This document shows positions 1-5,621 of a stretch of DNA of 7,680 nt, in pieces. Numbering within the stretch: position 1 is the first letter of the stretch; the number at the start of each line of letters is the position of its first letter. The stretch is from Nitrospinota bacterium (GTDB taxonomy: Bacteria; Tectomicrobia; Entotheonellia; J063): the NCBI GenBank assembly GCA_003696125.1, contig RFHZ01000582.1:1-7680 (forward strand). The letters are read 5' to 3'. Below the pieces are notes generated by a model. It was not told where the DNA came from, ran no database searches, and saw nothing but the letters and a program-made list of their open reading frames with translations. The position numbers were made by a program, and so were the translations under genes.

Positions 1-2832
1 GCCCTGTTTGGCACACCGGTAACGCAGGAAGATCATGCCGAGCGAGCCGTGCTGGCCGCCTTAGACCTGCTAGACGCTCTTCGACAAGAGGAGACAGCGA
101 GAAGCCCTTCCCAGATACGTATCGGGGTCCATACCGGCCCGGTTCTGGCCTGGCGTATCGAGCATGACAGCCGGACAACCAGTACCGAAATGGGAGACAC
201 CATACATCTCGCCGCGCAGATCCAGCAACTGGCCGGCCCGGGTACCATCCTCATCAGCGAAACGACCCGCAGGAAGATCGGCACAGGGACAAAGGTCAAG
301 AAGATCGGGACCCTCCAGGGTACAGATCCATCCGACACGCTGGCTGTGTATCACCTGCTCGCTCCCCCGACCTCCTTCTTTCAGAGAGGGGCCCAGCCAG
401 ATCAAGAGACGCGCTGTTTTGTCGGGCGTGATCAGGAACTGGTGACCTTACACGACCGGTTGGTGCGGGCAGAGCATGGCCAGGGACAGGTGGTGGGAAT
501 CGTGGGGGAGGCCGGCCTGGGAAAGTCTCGTCTCCTGACCGAATTTCTCCAGCATCTCTCTGCAGAGCAGATCACCTTACAGAGAACGTATTGTCTCTCT
601 TATGGGCGCACCATGCCCTATCTCCCGATACGAGATCTGATCCGCCAGCTCTGCGGGATCACCGAGACGGATAGTCATGGTGAGGCCAGGGATAAGGCTT
701 ACCAATGCTTACAGGAAGCGGGAATGGATCTTGAGACCTTTGCCCCTCCTCTCCTGGATCTGCTGGGATTGCAACCTTATAGGGAAGAGATAGCCGGACT
801 GAGCCCTGAGACGATACAGAACCGGCTGTTTACGCTCTTCCGTCAGCTCACCCTGCAGGCCAGCCAGCATTGTCCCCTGCTCATCGTAGTAGAAAACCTG
901 CACTGGATCGATCAGGCCTCTGAAGCCTGTCTGCACTCGCTGGTACAGGGGATGGCCGGTGCATCCATCCTCCTGCTGGCCACATATCGTCCCGGGTACC
1001 GTCCTCCCTGGATAGAGAAGTCTTACTTTACCCAGATAACCCTTCTGCCCCTCAATCCCGCAGAGAGCTACCAGGTGGTACACTCGATCCTCCCGCAGCT
1101 CCCCGACACGATTACTCCTCTTATTCTGGACCGGGCCGAGGGGAATCCCCTCTTCCTGGAAGAACTGACCCAGGCCGTTGCCGAGCAGGGGGTCCAGACG
1201 GATCTCACCATACCGGACACCATCCAGGGGGTCCTCATGGCCCGTATCGATCGCCTGTCCCTGCCCGCAAAGCGCCTGCTGCAGACCGCCTCGGTTCTGG
1301 GGCGTATCGTCTCCCTCCCCCTCCTGCACGCGATCTGGGGGGGAGAGGATATGACCTCACTCCTGCAAGAGCTCCAGCAACGAGAGTTCCTCTATGAGCA
1401 GGTCAGAGGTGGAGAACGGGTGTACGTGTTCAAACACGTTCTGGTCCAGGAAGCGGCGTACACCAGCCTGCCCCTGACCCGGCGTCAGGCCCTTCATGCT
1501 GCTACCGGCAGGGCACTGGAGACCCTCTATGCCCACCATTTAACCGAAGTTTACGATCGTCTCGCCTATCACTACGGACGCAGCCGGAAAACGGCAAAGG
1601 CGGTAGAATATCTGCGACGCTTCGCCGAGCAGGCAGCGCATACCTATGCGCACCGCGAAGCCCTGGCTGCCCTGCAGGAGGCATACACGCGCGCCCAGCA
1701 ACTCCCCACCACCGAGCAAGACCGCTGCCTGGTCGATCTGGCCTTCCGCCAGGCCTTTTCCCTCTCTGTGCTGGGACGCTTTCGGGAGGTGGCAGATCTC
1801 CTCTGGGAACAGGAGGAACGTCTACAGCGGCTCGCCGATCCGACTCTGGCCGGGCCGTATTACTTCCGCCTGGGCCTGAACGCCTTCTATCTCGGCGATT
1901 ACCAGCAGACCGCCCAGAGTGCGTCCCGAGCCCTCCAGGAGGCAGAGCGCTGCCAGGATACGGTAACCCTGGGTCAGGCTCACTACGTGATAGCCCTGCA
2001 GAGTTTTTCTATCGGGCAATTCGTGCAGGGGATGGAGCATGGCCGGCAGGCCATCACTCTTCTCCAGCGCACCACCGCCCGGCACTGGCTGGGACTGGCT
2101 TACTGGAGTGTAGGACTCAATGCCGGATTCTGGGGAGACTTTGCCACAACCCTGGCCGTGGAGGCTCAAGCCTATGCCATCGGGGAGACGCTGGCAGATC
2201 CTCGCCTGCAGAGCTTTGCCCAGGGGATCAGCGGCTGGGTCCTGGCCCTGCGCGGCGACTGGGAAGCGGGTATTGCTGCCTGCCAGCAGAGCCGAACCCT
2301 TGCCCCGGACCCGGTGAGCAGAGCCCTGGCCACCGGATACCTGGGGTGGGCCTATCTGGAAAAAGGGGACGCGGAACAGGCTATTCCTTTGTTAGAAGAG
2401 ACACTCCAGCTCTTTGACCGCTCCGGGCTCCCCCAAACCTGTGCACGCTTCATCGTGATACTGGGAGAAGCCAAACATCAGGCCGGAGCGCTTAAAGAGG
2501 CGCGAGAGATTACCGGGCAGGGATTAGAACTGACCCAACGGTACTCGCATCGGCCTGGAATCGGCCTGGCCCACCGGACCCTGGGACGAATCGCACAAAG
2601 TGAAGGAGACTTCTCCACGGCCAGCAATCATCTCCAGCAAGCCTTGCAAGTCTTTACCACCATCCAGGCCCGCTTTGAGACCGGCCGTACCCATCTCGAC
2701 CTGGCCTACCTGGCCCGGAGACAGGGGATGCAGGGAGCGATGGCCTCCCATCTGCACGAGGCGCATAGACTCTTCCGCACCCTGCAGGCCCCTCATTACC
2801 TGGAGAAGACCGCCCACCTGGCTAATGAGTGA
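1..2832 (+). CDS. Cyclase-like / AAA (STAND) ATPase / TPR regulatory protein, 5' partial
   Basis: The frame is open from the first base to a TGA at 2830-2832 (943 visible residues), so the true start lies upstream; the GTG at 49 is internal. Residues 1-100 are the end of a class III adenylate/guanylate cyclase domain (ALFG at the start, IGVHTGPV at 41-48, MGDTIHLAAQ at 64-73). Residues 142-500 are a predicted ATPase: Walker A GEAGLGKS at 169-176, and a Walker B-like strand ending ENLHWID (298-304). The FKHVLVQEAAYTSL segment is typical of the end of this module. From about 510 to the end the protein is helical and TPR-like. Cyclase/ATPase/TPR fusions of this kind are presumed cytoplasmic signal-responsive regulators; the ligand is unknown. 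In canonical cyclases the GDTVNLAAR motif supplies an Asn and an Arg to catalysis. Here they are His69 and Gln73, so cyclase activity is doubtful. The domain assignment is firm; the biological role is not known. Confidence 0.9.
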   Translation, partial: ALFGTPVTQEDHAERAVLAALDLLDALRQEETARSPSQIRIGVHTGPVLAWRIEHDSRTTSTEMGDTIHLAAQIQQLAGPGTILISETTRRKIGTGTKVKKIGTLQGTDPSDTLAVYHLLAPPTSFFQRGAQPDQETRCFVGRDQELVTLHDRLVRAEHGQGQVVGIVGEAGLGKSRLLTEFLQHLSAEQITLQRTYCLSYGRTMPYLPIRDLIRQLCGITETDSHGEARDKAYQCLQEAGMDLETFAPPLLDLLGLQPYREEIAGLSPETIQNRLFTLFRQLTLQASQHCPLLIVVENLHWIDQASEACLHSLVQGMAGASILLLATYRPGYRPPWIEKSYFTQITLLPLNPAESYQVVHSILPQLPDTITPLILDRAEGNPLFLEELTQAVAEQGVQTDLTIPDTIQGVLMARIDRLSLPAKRLLQTASVLGRIVSLPLLHAIWGGEDMTSLLQELQQREFLYEQVRGGERVYVFKHVLVQEAAYTSLPLTRRQALHAATGRALETLYAHHLTEVYDRLAYHYGRSRKTAKAVEYLRRFAEQAAHTYAHREALAALQEAYTRAQQLPTTEQDRCLVDLAFRQAFSLSVLGRFREVADLLWEQEERLQRLADPTLAGPYYFRLGLNAFYLGDYQQTAQSASRALQEAERCQDTVTLGQAHYVIALQSFSIGQFVQGMEHGRQAITLLQRTTARHWLGLAYWSVGLNAGFWGDFATTLAVEAQAYAIGETLADPRLQSFAQGISGWVLALRGDWEAGIAACQQSRTLAPDPVSRALATGYLGWAYLEKGDAEQAIPLLEETLQLFDRSGLPQTCARFIVILGEAKHQAGALKEAREITGQGLELTQRYSHRPGIGLAHRTLGRIAQSEGDFSTASNHLQQALQVFTTIQARFETGRTHLDLAYLARRQGMQGAMASHLHEAHRLFRTLQAPHYLEKTAHLANE

Positions 2833-2872
2833 TGAGTAATGAGTAACGAGTAATGAGTGATGAGGACTGAGT
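2824..2872. repeat. Heptanucleotide tandem repeat, 7 units
   Basis: Seven consecutive 7-bp units follow the pattern RAYGAGT: AATGAGT, GATGAGT, AATGAGT, AACGAGT, AATGAGT, GATGAGG, ACTGAGT. The first two units contain the last codons and the stop codon of the upstream gene. Because 7 is not a multiple of 3, the units present TGA, TAA and similar stops in different frames. The array resembles in form the heptamer STRR repeats described in cyanobacteria, although I make no claim of common origin. Confidence 0.85.
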
Positions 2873-2915
2873 AAATCCTTTGTGCCTGGTTTATTGTAGT
2901 CAAGTGTTCCGGGTT

Positions 2916-2955
2916 CGCCAGGTAGGGACGCAGCACGCTGCGCCTCTACCAGGCG
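2916..2955. repeat. 40-bp imperfect palindrome
   Basis: The arms GGTAGGGACGCAGC (2921-2934) and GCTGCGCCTCTACC (2937-2950) are inverted around a 2-base centre. They differ by one A-C mismatch and one G-T wobble. After an A-A mismatch the stem extends four more pairs (CGCC at 2916-2919 with GGCG at 2952-2955). No T-tract follows, so it is not a standard intrinsic terminator. It looks like a small dispersed palindromic repeat, though only one copy is in the window. It could still block 3' exonucleases at the end of the upstream transcript. Confidence 0.7.
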
Positions 2956-3026
2956 TCCGGTGCCTCTGGGCTTTTGTTCCTTTGTGCCTTATATCTCCCC
3001 CCTGGATCTTTGTGGTGCTTTTCTGC

Positions 3027-3062
3027 GTGCTCGGCGGTCTCGGCAGTGGAAACCGCTCCTAC
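3027..3062 (-). repeat. REP-like hairpin repeat, copy 1
   Basis: Read on the minus strand it begins GTAG, then GAGCGGTTTCCACTGC. The stem GCGGT/ACTGC encloses a TTCC loop (3043-3056). A GTAG or similar tetranucleotide before a short imperfect hairpin is the form of REP elements mobilised by RAYT transposases; no RAYT gene is in the window. The plus strand shares GTGCTCG, an identical 12-base spacing, and GTGGAAACCGCTCCT with the copy at 3588-3621. Confidence 0.7.
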
Positions 3063-3092
3063 ACCGGAGCCATCCTGTGGTCATGACGAAGC

Positions 3093-3120
3093 GTCTCACC
3101 TTCCCAGGAACTTGAGACAG
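3093..3120. mobile_element. Minimal MITE-like relic (two fused terminal repeats)
   Basis: This short palindrome has GTCTCA (3093-3098) matching TGAGAC (3113-3118) and TTCC (3101-3104) matching GGAA (3107-3110), with a two-base centre. On the minus strand, 3104-3120 reads CTGTCTCAAGTTCCTGG and matches the left end of the element at 3484-3706 at 16 of 17 bases. Its other end shares GTCTCACCTT with that element's right end. It therefore looks like both termini of the same family with no interior, in inverted orientation relative to the larger copy. The alternative is a protein-binding palindrome. Confidence 0.5.
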
Positions 3121-3136
3121 CCACCTAATAAAGAAC

Positions 3137-3166
3137 TGGACAAAGGCTACCGTTTCACGGTATAGT
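3137..3166 (+). promoter_or_regulatory. Sigma-70-type promoter for the 67-residue gene
   Basis: TGGACA (3137-3142) and TATAGT (3161-3166) are separated by 18 bases. Each differs from consensus at one position. Transcription would start near 3173, leaving a short leader of about 38 bases before the ATG at 3211. No other promoter-like pair fits as well in this gap. Confidence 0.6.
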
Positions 3167-3210
3167 AAATAGGCGGGAGAGAGTAACCTGACGTTCGAGG
3201 AGGAAGATCT

Positions 3211-3414
3211 ATGCCCAAAAAAGCCGAACGCGGTTACGCCACTCTCACCAACGATCAAAAGGTCGTGCTCATCGAAAAGCTCGTCTTCGCCTACGAAGAG
3301 CATTCCATCGATGCGGAAACGGCGTTGCGCTGGATTCAGGATGTGCTGGAGAACCGCGCTGCCACTGCCGAGGTGCGGGAATTCCTTGAACAACAACTCC
3401 TGCTTCCCCTGTAA
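3211..3414 (+). CDS. Small acidic protein of unknown function, 67 aa
   Basis: The ATG is preceded by AGGAGG (3198-3203) at a 7-base spacing, with a promoter-like pair at 3137-3166 and a TAA at 3412-3414. These make a real gene likely despite its size. The product has no signal peptide or membrane segment, so it is probably cytoplasmic. After a basic N-terminus (MPKK) it is mostly helix-forming, with a net negative charge (about 12 acidic to 8 basic residues) and few glycines. It has no cysteine or obvious catalytic motif. The Leu-rich C-terminus (EFLEQQLLLPL) could support oligomerisation. I do not recognise the family. The gene stands alone: repeat-bearing stretches flank it on both sides and related transposon-like ends bracket it. 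A small adaptor or DNA-linked regulator are guesses only. Confidence 0.75.
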   Translation: MPKKAERGYATLTNDQKVVLIEKLVFAYEEHSIDAETALRWIQDVLENRAATAEVREFLEQQLLLPL

Positions 3415-3483
3415 CTTCCCGGAAGGGAGGTAATGAAGGACGCCAGGTGACGCTTTTCAGCTCCCAGGGAAGAACGGGTGAGT

Positions 3484-3706
3484 CTGTCTCAACTTCCTGG
3501 TATGCTCTCTGCCTGGAGATTGCTGCACCGGCAACGGGATCTTTCCCTCGCCTGGAGGAGCGATTTTAGTCGCGACCCGGCGGGACGGTGCTCGCTTGGG
3601 GGCGCGGTGGAAACCGCTCCTGTCATGGCCTCCCGGGGCATGGTACGGAGCGCTGGCGACGACGCCCTCTCTCAGGGGATAGGGTCCTCCCAGTAAGGTG
3701 AGACAG
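3484..3706. mobile_element. MITE-like element with 17-bp terminal inverted repeats
   Basis: The left end CTGTCTCAACTTCCTGG (3484-3500) and the reverse complement of the right end CTGTCTCACCTTACTGG (3690-3706) agree at 15 of 17 bases. The 223-bp element encodes no transposase, so movement would need one supplied elsewhere. I cannot see a clear target-site duplication. Its interior contains an inverted pair of REP-like hairpins. A matching pair of ends occurs at 3093-3120, which supports a repeat family rather than a chance inverted repeat. Confidence 0.55.
3554..3625. repeat. Inverted pair of REP-like hairpins (BIME-like)
   Basis: On the plus strand, GGAG (3554-3557) precedes GAGCGATTTTAGTCGC, whose stem GCGAT/GTCGC encloses TTTA (3560-3573). 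On the minus strand, ACAG at 3625-3622 precedes GAGCGGTTTCCACCGC, a perfect GCGGT/ACCGC stem with a TTCC loop. The two face each other, and their outer AGGAGCG and CGCTCCT (3556-3562 and 3615-3621) can pair to make one large cruciform-capable structure. This is the arrangement of bacterial interspersed mosaic elements. The minus-strand unit matches copy 1 at 3027-3062. Confidence 0.7.
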
Positions 3707-3726
3707 ATACAGAACGGATTCTGATA

Positions 3727-3755
3727 TTGACAAATTTCCGTAAAAGGAGTATAAA
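3727..3755 (+). promoter_or_regulatory. Strong sigma-70 promoter of the leader and transporter operon
   Basis: A perfect TTGACA (3727-3732), a 17-base spacer and TATAAA (3750-3755) make this the best promoter match in the window. The predicted start is near 3762. It drives the leader described next and, on readthrough, the transporter-family gene at 3964. Confidence 0.8.
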
Positions 3756-3761
3756 TAGATA

Positions 3762-3937
3762 GCACTAGGGAGCAGAAATCGCTTACGGCAGCAAAACGTG
3801 GAAACAGAGAAGCGAAGGAAGTTCCTTCCATGTAAGCTACTGTTGCTTCTCCTAGCAATCCTCTGCAGGGTGTGATAAGCGCAAAAGCTTTGGGTCTGGC
3901 GGTCAAAGCCTCCCTAAGTGAGACGGGAGGCTTTTTT
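3762..3937 (+). ncRNA. Candidate cis-regulatory leader RNA (riboswitch or attenuator)
   Basis: A transcript from the promoter at 3727-3755 would run about 175 nt to the terminator. Its 5' part folds as a long interrupted hairpin: CTAGGG (3765-3770) with TCCTAG (3850-3855), AGCAG with TTGCT (3771-3775 with 3843-3847), GCTTAC (3781-3786) with GTAAGC (3832-3837), and an inner GTGGAA/TTCCAT or GAAGG/CCTTC hairpin. The 3' part offers exclusive choices. GCTT (3887-3890) can pair with AAGC (3877-3880). Alternatively GCTTTG (3887-3892) can pair perfectly with CAAAGC (3904-3909), which would occupy the terminator's 5' arm. Only 26 bases separate the terminator from the next gene, so there is little room for a second promoter and readthrough must be controlled. 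I could not match it to c-di-GMP-I, TPP, cobalamin, T-box or yybP-ykoY signatures. A stand-alone small RNA is the alternative. Confidence 0.6.
3905..3937 (+). terminator. Intrinsic terminator upstream of the transporter-family gene
   Basis: AAAGCCTCCC (3905-3914) and GGGAGGCTTT (3925-3934) form a perfect 10-bp stem around a 10-base loop, and the T-run covers 3932-3937. The stem is strong and GC-rich at its top. Its 5' arm overlaps CAAAGC (3904-3909), which can instead pair with 3887-3892. Confidence 0.88.
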
Positions 3938-3963
3938 GCTTGGGGTAGTGGATGGAGTAGAGA

Positions 3964-5586
3964 ATGCATTTCCTGGAGCTATTGATCGGCCTCGTCTTCT
4001 TCATGTATGGGAGCCGGCTGGCCTGTGAGGGCCTGCAGGCGCGGGCTGGCGACAAAATGCGCGGGCTGGTCACCAGCCTGACCCAGAATCGCTTCATGGC
4101 CCTGATCGCCGGCATTATCCTGACCGTCATCCTGCAGAGCAGCAGCGCAACCGCGATCCTGATGGTCGGGTTTGCCAATGCCGGGATCATCTCCCTGACC
4201 CAGGCCATGGGGGTCATGCTGGGAGGGGGCATCGGGACCACCATCACGGTCCAGGTCATCTCCTTCCAGATCTCCCAGTATATCCGCTGGGCAATCGTCT
4301 TCGGCTTTCTCCTCCTCTTCTTCAGCAAACGGCCGGCAACGCGCTCTCTGGGGCAGATCTTCCTGGGGTTTGGCCTCCTCTTCTTCGGCATGCAAACCAT
4401 GGCCGAGGCCGGACGTCCCTTGCAGCAGAGTATCCTCTTTCAAGATATCCTCCACTCCCTGGAAGCCAATCCTGTCCTGACCATAGTCTTTTCCGTTATC
4501 TTCACCAGCCTGGTCCAGAGCAGTGCGGTAACCCTGGGACTGATCCTCTCCCTCTCCTTTAATGGCCTGCTTACCCTCTCTACCGCCATCCCTATCATCC
4601 TGGGAGCAAATGTGGGAAACATCGCCGGTGCCTTTCTCGCCAGTTGGGGCACCAATGTTGAGGGGAAACGGATCGCCTGGGCACAGCTCATCTACAAGAT
4701 CACCGGTGTCCTCTTGTTCCTCCCCTTCCTCGATCCTTTTGCCCGGCTGGTGGAGCAGACCTCTGCTGACCTGCCCCACCAGATCGCCAATGCCCATACC
4801 CTTTATAACCTGGCGGTCTCTCTGGCCTTTCTCCCCTTCATCTCCCTGGGCGCCTGGGTGGTCCGGAAAATCGTCCCGGATGAGCCGGAGCTCAAGGGGG
4901 GAGGGATTCAGGTGCTCTATCTCAATGAGCGAGCCCTGGATACACCGGCTCTCGCTTTTGCCCAGGCCACGCGAGAGATCCTGCGCATGGCAGAGCATGT
5001 GCAACAGATGTTCTCCGATGCCCTGCTCGCTTTTCAAACCCATGATCCGGCTTTATTAGACGAGATGAGCAGTCGCGACGACATCATCGATTTCCTGGAA
5101 CACCGCATCAAACTCTATCTCACCAAGCTCTCCCGCGGTGCACTGACCGAGGAGCAGGCAGCCCGTGAGCTCGAGTTGATCTCCTTCACCACCGAACTGG
5201 AGAACGTGGGAGACATCATCGAGTTGAACGTGGTCGAACTGGCCCGCAAAAAGATGGAAAAACGGCTGGAATTTTCTAAAGAGGGCTTTGCCGAGATCTG
5301 CGATTTTCACAAGAAAATCGAAGAGAACTTTGAACTGGCCATCGCCGCCTTTGCCACCGGGGATCCGGAAATCGCCCGCAAGCTGTTGCGACACAAACGC
5401 AAGCTGGCGGAAATCGCCCGTCATCTCCGGGAATCACATATCCAGCGACTCCATAAAGGGCTACGGGAGAGTATCGAGACGAGTTCCATTCATCTCGATC
5501 TGATCAGTAATCTCCGCCGGATCAACTCGCACCTCTGCAGCATCGCCTATCCTATCCTGGAGCGTAACCGACTCGAAATCAGCTAA
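3964..5586 (+). CDS. Na+/phosphate symporter family protein with PhoU-like C-terminus
   Basis: This 540-residue inner-membrane protein belongs to the Na+/Pi cotransporter family (NptA/YjbB type), which moves inorganic phosphate using sodium. The family's two inverted half-repeats are visible: QSSSA (58-62) with GGGIGTT (87-93), and QSSAVT (185-190) with GANVGN (214-219). The NAHTLYN segment (276-282) is also typical. Hydrophobic segments fill residues 1-302. Residues 330-540 are a soluble, charged, helical PhoU-like domain, as in E. coli YjbB, which is of similar length. The ATG is chosen because GGAG (3954-3957) lies 6 bases upstream and the protein starts directly in a membrane segment. In the second half-repeat the usual GxNxGT is GANVGN, so the conserved Thr is missing. 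Substrate and direction (uptake or export) cannot be read from sequence. The leader and terminator upstream suggest attenuation control. The next gene follows after 35 bases. Confidence 0.92.
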   Translation: MHFLELLIGLVFFMYGSRLACEGLQARAGDKMRGLVTSLTQNRFMALIAGIILTVILQSSSATAILMVGFANAGIISLTQAMGVMLGGGIGTTITVQVISFQISQYIRWAIVFGFLLLFFSKRPATRSLGQIFLGFGLLFFGMQTMAEAGRPLQQSILFQDILHSLEANPVLTIVFSVIFTSLVQSSAVTLGLILSLSFNGLLTLSTAIPIILGANVGNIAGAFLASWGTNVEGKRIAWAQLIYKITGVLLFLPFLDPFARLVEQTSADLPHQIANAHTLYNLAVSLAFLPFISLGAWVVRKIVPDEPELKGGGIQVLYLNERALDTPALAFAQATREILRMAEHVQQMFSDALLAFQTHDPALLDEMSSRDDIIDFLEHRIKLYLTKLSRGALTEEQAARELELISFTTELENVGDIIELNVVELARKKMEKRLEFSKEGFAEICDFHKKIEENFELAIAAFATGDPEIARKLLRHKRKLAEIARHLRESHIQRLHKGLRESIETSSIHLDLISNLRRINSHLCSIAYPILERNRLEIS

Positions 5587-5606
5587 CCCTTTCGCAGACC
5601 GGACAA

Positions 5607-5613
5607 AAGGAGG
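5607..5613 (+). promoter_or_regulatory. Ribosome binding site of the exported 127-aa protein
   Basis: AAGGAGG lies 8 bases before the ATG at 5622 and fixes that start. I see no promoter in the 35-base gap after the transporter gene, which supports cotranscription. Confidence 0.75.
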
Positions 5614-5621
5614 GATAAAGG

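Larger units (their letters stand above)
2833..3210. other. Gene-free intergenic stretch with repeats and a promoter
   Basis: No convincing gene lies here. Open frames in this stretch lack good ribosome binding sites and run through repeats. It contains the rest of the heptamer array, a 40-bp imperfect palindrome (2916-2955), a REP-like repeat (3027-3062), a 28-bp palindrome of two transposon-like ends (3093-3120), and the promoter of the 67-residue gene (3137-3166). I see no U-tract terminator after the large upstream gene. Confidence 0.7.
3415..3963. other. 549-base intergenic region: repeats then regulatory leader
   Basis: No credible protein gene is present. The first half holds the MITE-like element (3484-3706) with its REP-like pair. 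The second half holds a strong promoter (3727-3755), a structured leader and an intrinsic terminator (3905-3937) upstream of the phosphate-transporter-family gene. Just after the 67-residue gene, CTTCCCGGAAG (3416-3426) is a weak hairpin without a T-tract. Confidence 0.7.

Noticed and set aside
2880-3165. Two short plus-strand open frames (68 and 63 codons)
   Set aside because: Neither has a Shine-Dalgarno site, composition is Cys/Trp/Pro-rich and non-protein-like, and they cross the palindrome and REP-like repeat.
3478-3696. 72-codon plus-strand open frame with a GTG start
   Set aside because: It lies wholly across the MITE/REP-like element and has no ribosome binding site. Its 'AVETAP' peptide also appears in the open frame at 2974-3165, because both read through the same REP-like repeat.
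3727-3937. 6S RNA or other stand-alone housekeeping RNA
   Set aside because: Length and hairpin shape are compatible, but the terminator is only 26 bases before a start codon and an antiterminator pairing exists, which favours a cis-acting leader. Not fully excluded.
3457-3969. 170-codon minus-strand open frame over the leader and MITE
   Set aside because: It covers the promoter, terminator and repeats on the other strand, shows no recognisable domain and no convincing start signals.
3872-3990. GTG-initiated frame running through the terminator into the transporter gene as a leader peptide
   Set aside because: No spaced Shine-Dalgarno precedes the GTG, and the frame simply reads through the terminator hairpin.
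3979-5043. 354-codon minus-strand open frame
   Set aside because: It is the antisense shadow of the transporter-family gene, low-complexity in Asp/Glu/Gly/Gln, and the plus-strand protein has clear family motifs.
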